Positions 17,878 through 20,997 of a stretch of 20,997 nucleotides of DNA are shown one piece after another; position 1 is the first letter of the stretch; each line of letters starts with the position of its first letter. The stretch lies in contig DDUN01000023.1 in NCBI GenBank assembly GCA_002344825.1, positions 115,729 through 136,725 of the forward strand, read 5' to 3'. The notes under the pieces are model-generated. The model was not told the DNA's origin and searched no databases. It was given only the letters and a program-made list of their open reading frames with translations. Both the position numbers and the translations under genes were made by a program. This DNA comes from Candidatus Multiplicimicrobium inquinatum (GTDB lineage Bacteria; Omnitrophota; Omnitrophia; Omnitrophales; Aquincolibacteriaceae).

Positions 17878-20631
17878 CGTATTGCGCAGTCCGTGCGCGA
17901 TGCCATTGATGGACATAAACACTGCGCGTTCCAACTCTTCCGATATTTCCCCGTCCGCCTTGCGGATTCTCCGCAATAAAATCGTCTGCGCGTAGCTGAT
18001 CGGATCAATATACGGATTGCGGAGGCGGATAGAATGACGCAGAGCAAAGGCATTTTCAAGGATTTCCTTTTGTCCCGTAATTTCAAGCGCCAGACGGATG
18101 GTTTGTTTATACTCCGTCTCGACTTTTGAAAAAAACTTATCGCGCAGAGACTCGTCTTCAACCAATGCCGCGTATTTTTTGGCAATATGCATATCCGCTT
18201 TTTGTGAACTCATCTGCAGAAAATCGACGACCATTTTAAAAAACGGCCATTCCTTGTACATTTCCTGCAGGGTTTCAAGGCCTTCCGGATTTTCTTTCAG
18301 CCATGCCTGAATCGCGGAACCAAAACCGTACCAACCCGGAACGGTTTGACGCGACTGCATCCAGCTGAATACCCACGGAATGGCGCGCAAATCATTGATA
18401 CCAGGCGTTTTTTTACGGCGCGACGGGCGCGAGCCGAGATTCATGCGTGTCACTTCATTGATTGGGGTGGAGCCGAAATAATAGGCCGCAAAACTTTCGT
18501 CCTGATAAACCAGCTCCCGGTACGCTTCATGCGCGAAATCCGCGAGTTTTTCCATCGTCTCATACCATGACTCCCGTTTTTCGGAAGGCTTGTTATCAAT
18601 CAAGCTCGCGTGCAAAACAGCGGATAAAACCAAATCAAGGTTACGTTCGGCCATATGCGGATCGGAATATTTCAGCGAAATCACTTCGCCCTGCTCGGTA
18701 ATTTTAATGCGTCCATCGACAGTCCCGCGAGGCTGCGCCATAATCGCCTGATTCACCGGCCCGCCTCCGCGGCCGATCGCGCCTCCGCGGCCGTGAAAAA
18801 ACTTATGCCGCACTCCGAACTCACCCGCAACCGTCGTCAGTCTTTTTTGAGCCTGAAACAAGTACCAGTTTGACGCCAAAAATCCGCCCACTTTGCAAGA
18901 ATCGGAATAGCCGAGCATGATTTCCTGATTCATTTTCATTTTCTTCAGATGCTTCTGATAAATCTTCGAAGAAAAGAGCGAGCGCATCATGTCCGGCGCG
19001 TTTTTCAAATCTTCAATGGTTTCAAAAAGAGGCACAATCATCAGATCTTCATTGCCCGCGATTCTTGACAACCATAAAGCGGAAAGCACATCCGATTGCC
19101 ATTTAGTCATGGAAAGGATATAGGCCTGAATGGCACGGGGCGAAATCTCGGAACGGATACGGCCGATGGTTTCAAAAGTCTTTAAAACTTCCTGCGTCAT
19201 AGGTGTTAAATCAAACTTAGTCCAGTCAATCTTGCCGCGTTTTTCGAGAAAACGGTGTAGACGCTCAACCTTGTCTTCTTCCGGAAGATAGTCGAACGGA
19301 ATCTCACGTTTCTCGACGCAATTCGCCAGTTCCGCCGCGGCCTGGCGCAAAATCCCCGCGTCTTCACGCACATCGAGTCGGGCGAAATAAAAATCAAACA
19401 GCTCCAATGCGTTCAAAACGGCGTTGGTTCGGCCCACAAGCATCGCGCCGCGATGCTTCACGAGCGACTCTTTTACGATCAAAAGGTCTCGCCGAAACTC
19501 AGCGGCATTTTCATAAAACGCTTCGACGGGAAAATTAGACGTGGGCGCGTTCGCTGAATCAGACTGCAAAAGAGAATTGATCAATTTGCGCTTGATGAAA
19601 GAAACTTTTTTGCGGTAAGGCTCAAAATGACTGCGGGAACTAAGTGAAGCCGCGAAAACCGGCAAAGCTTTTTCATCTTTATCGATCGAATCCATCAGCG
19701 CCTTGGAAACACCGACCCAATTAATCGACTGGCTATAATGTTCGATCAGGCCGTCCATCGCGGAAATATATTTGCGCAGTACGGCGGTTTTCTGGCGCTG
19801 AACTGTTTTCCACGTTACTTCATGCGTCACAAAAGGATTGCCGTCGCGGTCGCCGCCGATCCATGAACCGATTCGCAAAATAGGAATCAGCGGCATCGGC
19901 TTGCCGTAATGGGCGCTGAGGAGCTTTTGAAAACGCTCAAGCAATGCGGGTAAAACGGGAAAGAAAATTTCATCGAGATAAAATAGCCCGTTTTCCACTT
20001 CGTCAAAAACAGTTTGCCGGCGCTGGCGAATTTCGCTGGTCTGCCAAAGCAATGTGATTTTTTCGTAAATGCGCTGATCAATTGAAGCCCGCTCATTCGG
20101 CGTTAAAACATGAAACTCGCGCACGCTCAAAAGCTGGTCCATCGCTAAAATCTTTTCAAGCACGGAACGGCGCTGAGCTTCCGTGGGATGCGCCGTTAAA
20201 ACCAGCTCGATGGAATAATCATGCACCTCGCGCAAAAACTCTTTCGCGCTGACGCCTGATTTTTTAAGACGCTCCATAATATCTTCAAGCGAACCTGGCT
20301 GGGCAATGCCTTCGGATTCATACATGCGCTTGCGGCGAATACGGTGCCGGTCTTCGGCAAGATTAACGAGCTGAAAATAAATTGTGAAAGCACGGAGCAG
20401 TTTGGTGAGACGATCGGGCGAAAGCGATTCCAGCTTCGCGATCAGCTTTTTCTCAAGCGGCGCGCGGTATTGCGAGCGGAGCTTAATCGAACTTTTGCGA
20501 ACCCATTCCACGAGCTCAAAAAAAAGCTTCCCTTCCTGCTCGATTAAAACTTTGCCGAGCAGACTTCCGAGCCAGCGCGTTTGTTCGCGCAAGGGCTTCA
20601 TTCTTTCAATTTCGTCTTTAGTATCGCCCAT
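17872..20631 (-). CDS. ppc: Phosphoenolpyruvate carboxylase
   Basis: Anaplerotic enzyme fixing bicarbonate onto PEP to give oxaloacetate. 919 residues from MGDTKDEIERMKPL. Signatures are VLTAHPTEAQRRS with catalytic His148, GSWIGGDRDGNPFVTHEV, FHGRGGAIGRGGGP (the second active-site block), EQGEVISLKY, RAIPWVFSWMQSR and the C-terminal INGIAHGLRNTG. The C-terminal tetrapeptide is RNTG, where many enzymes have QNTG. A longer in-frame start would overlap the Fe-S carrier gene and has no family likeness; the ATG at 20631 is 7 bp after that gene's stop, with a weak AAGAGA site. It is likely co-transcribed with that gene and lptF/G. Confidence 0.97.
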   Translation of the reverse strand: MGDTKDEIERMKPLREQTRWLGSLLGKVLIEQEGKLFFELVEWVRKSSIKLRSQYRAPLEKKLIAKLESLSPDRLTKLLRAFTIYFQLVNLAEDRHRIRRKRMYESEGIAQPGSLEDIMERLKKSGVSAKEFLREVHDYSIELVLTAHPTEAQRRSVLEKILAMDQLLSVREFHVLTPNERASIDQRIYEKITLLWQTSEIRQRRQTVFDEVENGLFYLDEIFFPVLPALLERFQKLLSAHYGKPMPLIPILRIGSWIGGDRDGNPFVTHEVTWKTVQRQKTAVLRKYISAMDGLIEHYSQSINWVGVSKALMDSIDKDEKALPVFAASLSSRSHFEPYRKKVSFIKRKLINSLLQSDSANAPTSNFPVEAFYENAAEFRRDLLIVKESLVKHRGAMLVGRTNAVLNALELFDFYFARLDVREDAGILRQAAAELANCVEKREIPFDYLPEEDKVERLHRFLEKRGKIDWTKFDLTPMTQEVLKTFETIGRIRSEISPRAIQAYILSMTKWQSDVLSALWLSRIAGNEDLMIVPLFETIEDLKNAPDMMRSLFSSKIYQKHLKKMKMNQEIMLGYSDSCKVGGFLASNWYLFQAQKRLTTVAGEFGVRHKFFHGRGGAIGRGGGPVNQAIMAQPRGTVDGRIKITEQGEVISLKYSDPHMAERNLDLVLSAVLHASLIDNKPSEKRESWYETMEKLADFAHEAYRELVYQDESFAAYYFGSTPINEVTRMNLGSRPSRRKKTPGINDLRAIPWVFSWMQSRQTVPGWYGFGSAIQAWLKENPEGLETLQEMYKEWPFFKMVVDFLQMSSQKADMHIAKKYAALVEDESLRDKFFSKVETEYKQTIRLALEITGQKEILENAFALRHSIRLRNPYIDPISYAQTILLRRIRKADGEISEELERAVFMSINGIAHGLRNTG

Positions 20632-20638
20632 AAATCTC

Positions 20639-20971
20639 TTAAACCGAGAAAGACTCCCCGCATCCGCAGGTTTTGCTGGCATTCGGATTTTTGAATTTAA
20701 AACCCTTGTCCTTCAGCGTGTCAGAATAATCAAAAGTTGTTCCAGCCAAATAAAGCGAACTTTTCGGATCAATAAAAACCAGCAGGCCCTCAAAGTTATA
20801 CTCCTGATCACCGGGTTTCTTTTCATCAAACTTCATATCGTACGACAAACCGGAACAGCCACCGCCTTTAACCGCGAGTCGCAAGCCTTTCCCCTGATCT
20901 TCCGGCTTGGAAGCGATCATTCTTTTTACTTCACTTACTGCTGCCGGCGTCACAAAAATTTGATTGCTCAT
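20639..20971 (-). CDS. A-type iron-sulfur cluster carrier (HesB/IscA/ErpA family)
   Basis: Small carrier that receives and passes Fe-S clusters to apo-proteins. 110 residues, the family length. The three conserved cysteines are Cys39 in GGGCSGLSYD and Cys102/Cys104 in TCGCGESF. The start MSNQIFVTPAAVSEVKRM is typical. The ribosome binding site AAGGGG lies 6 nt upstream. It lacks companion isc or suf genes in the window. IlvD here is an Fe-S enzyme and a possible client, which is inference only. ErpA is the closest guess among the subtypes. Confidence 0.93.
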   Translation of the reverse strand: MSNQIFVTPAAVSEVKRMIASKPEDQGKGLRLAVKGGGCSGLSYDMKFDEKKPGDQEYNFEGLLVFIDPKSSLYLAGTTFDYSDTLKDKGFKFKNPNASKTCGCGESFSV

Positions 20972-20997
20972 AAATACCCCTTTAGCGCTGCTCTTTT

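Noticed and set aside
20632..20682. Longer ppc start within the Fe-S carrier gene
   Set aside because: The added residues are the carrier gene 3' end in another frame. The start at 20631 directly follows that gene's stop.
1..20997. CRISPR array
   Set aside because: No direct repeats of 23-40 bp with regular unique spacers. The regular repeats are 7-bp tracts, palindromes and coding repeats.

Overview
The window is a stretch of a Gram-negative bacterial chromosome. An LptF/LptG-type lipopolysaccharide export permease and a secreted repeat protein imply an outer membrane. Gene content, moderate base composition and a large CBM-like/MORN-like secreted protein would fit candidate phylum Omnitrophota or a related PVC/Elusimicrobiota-type lineage. 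That placement is inference only; no rRNA or marker alignment was possible. Almost everything is on the minus strand; the exceptions are one tRNA and one HAD-family phosphatase gene.

Read along the minus strand from the right end, the order is as follows. (1) hesB/iscA-type Fe-S carrier, ppc and an lptF/G permease, closely packed. (2) A 963-aa secreted protein with five 57-aa repeats, ending in a strong terminator. (3) An AT-rich two-CxxC HNH-like gene that looks transferred, convergent with the plus-strand HAD gene. (4) ilvD, which has its own promoter with a palindrome next to it. (5) A T5orf172 GIY-YIG nuclease fused to a RAMA-like modified-DNA reader domain. (6) A plus-strand tRNA with anticodon CAU, divergent from tilS. 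(7) tilS-ftsH-folP, a widely conserved order. (8) yebC-ruvC-ruvA-ruvB, Holliday-junction processing with the YebC translation factor. (9) The start of cdaA (c-di-AMP synthase), cut by the left edge.

The intergenic DNA is the unusual part. Four gaps carry a fold-back element (family 1). It has a shared core, GCTCAAACAG-hairpin-GAACTCGC, between two long arms that are complementary within each copy but unrelated between copies. All four copies sit just after the 3' end of a gene (folP, ilvD, the secreted-protein gene, the tRNA) and point the same way relative to that gene. Three also share a distal module with CGGAGAA on the transcript strand. A second hairpin family of about 110 bp (family 2) occurs twice with covarying stems; one copy occupies the yebC leader. 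Degenerate 7-bp-period tracts fill at least six gaps; one is translated as the tail of RuvC and another supplies a -35-like box for ruvB. Three genes (cdaA, ruvB, the HAD gene) have a perfect TATAAT 5-7 nt before the ATG, which suggests leaderless transcription.
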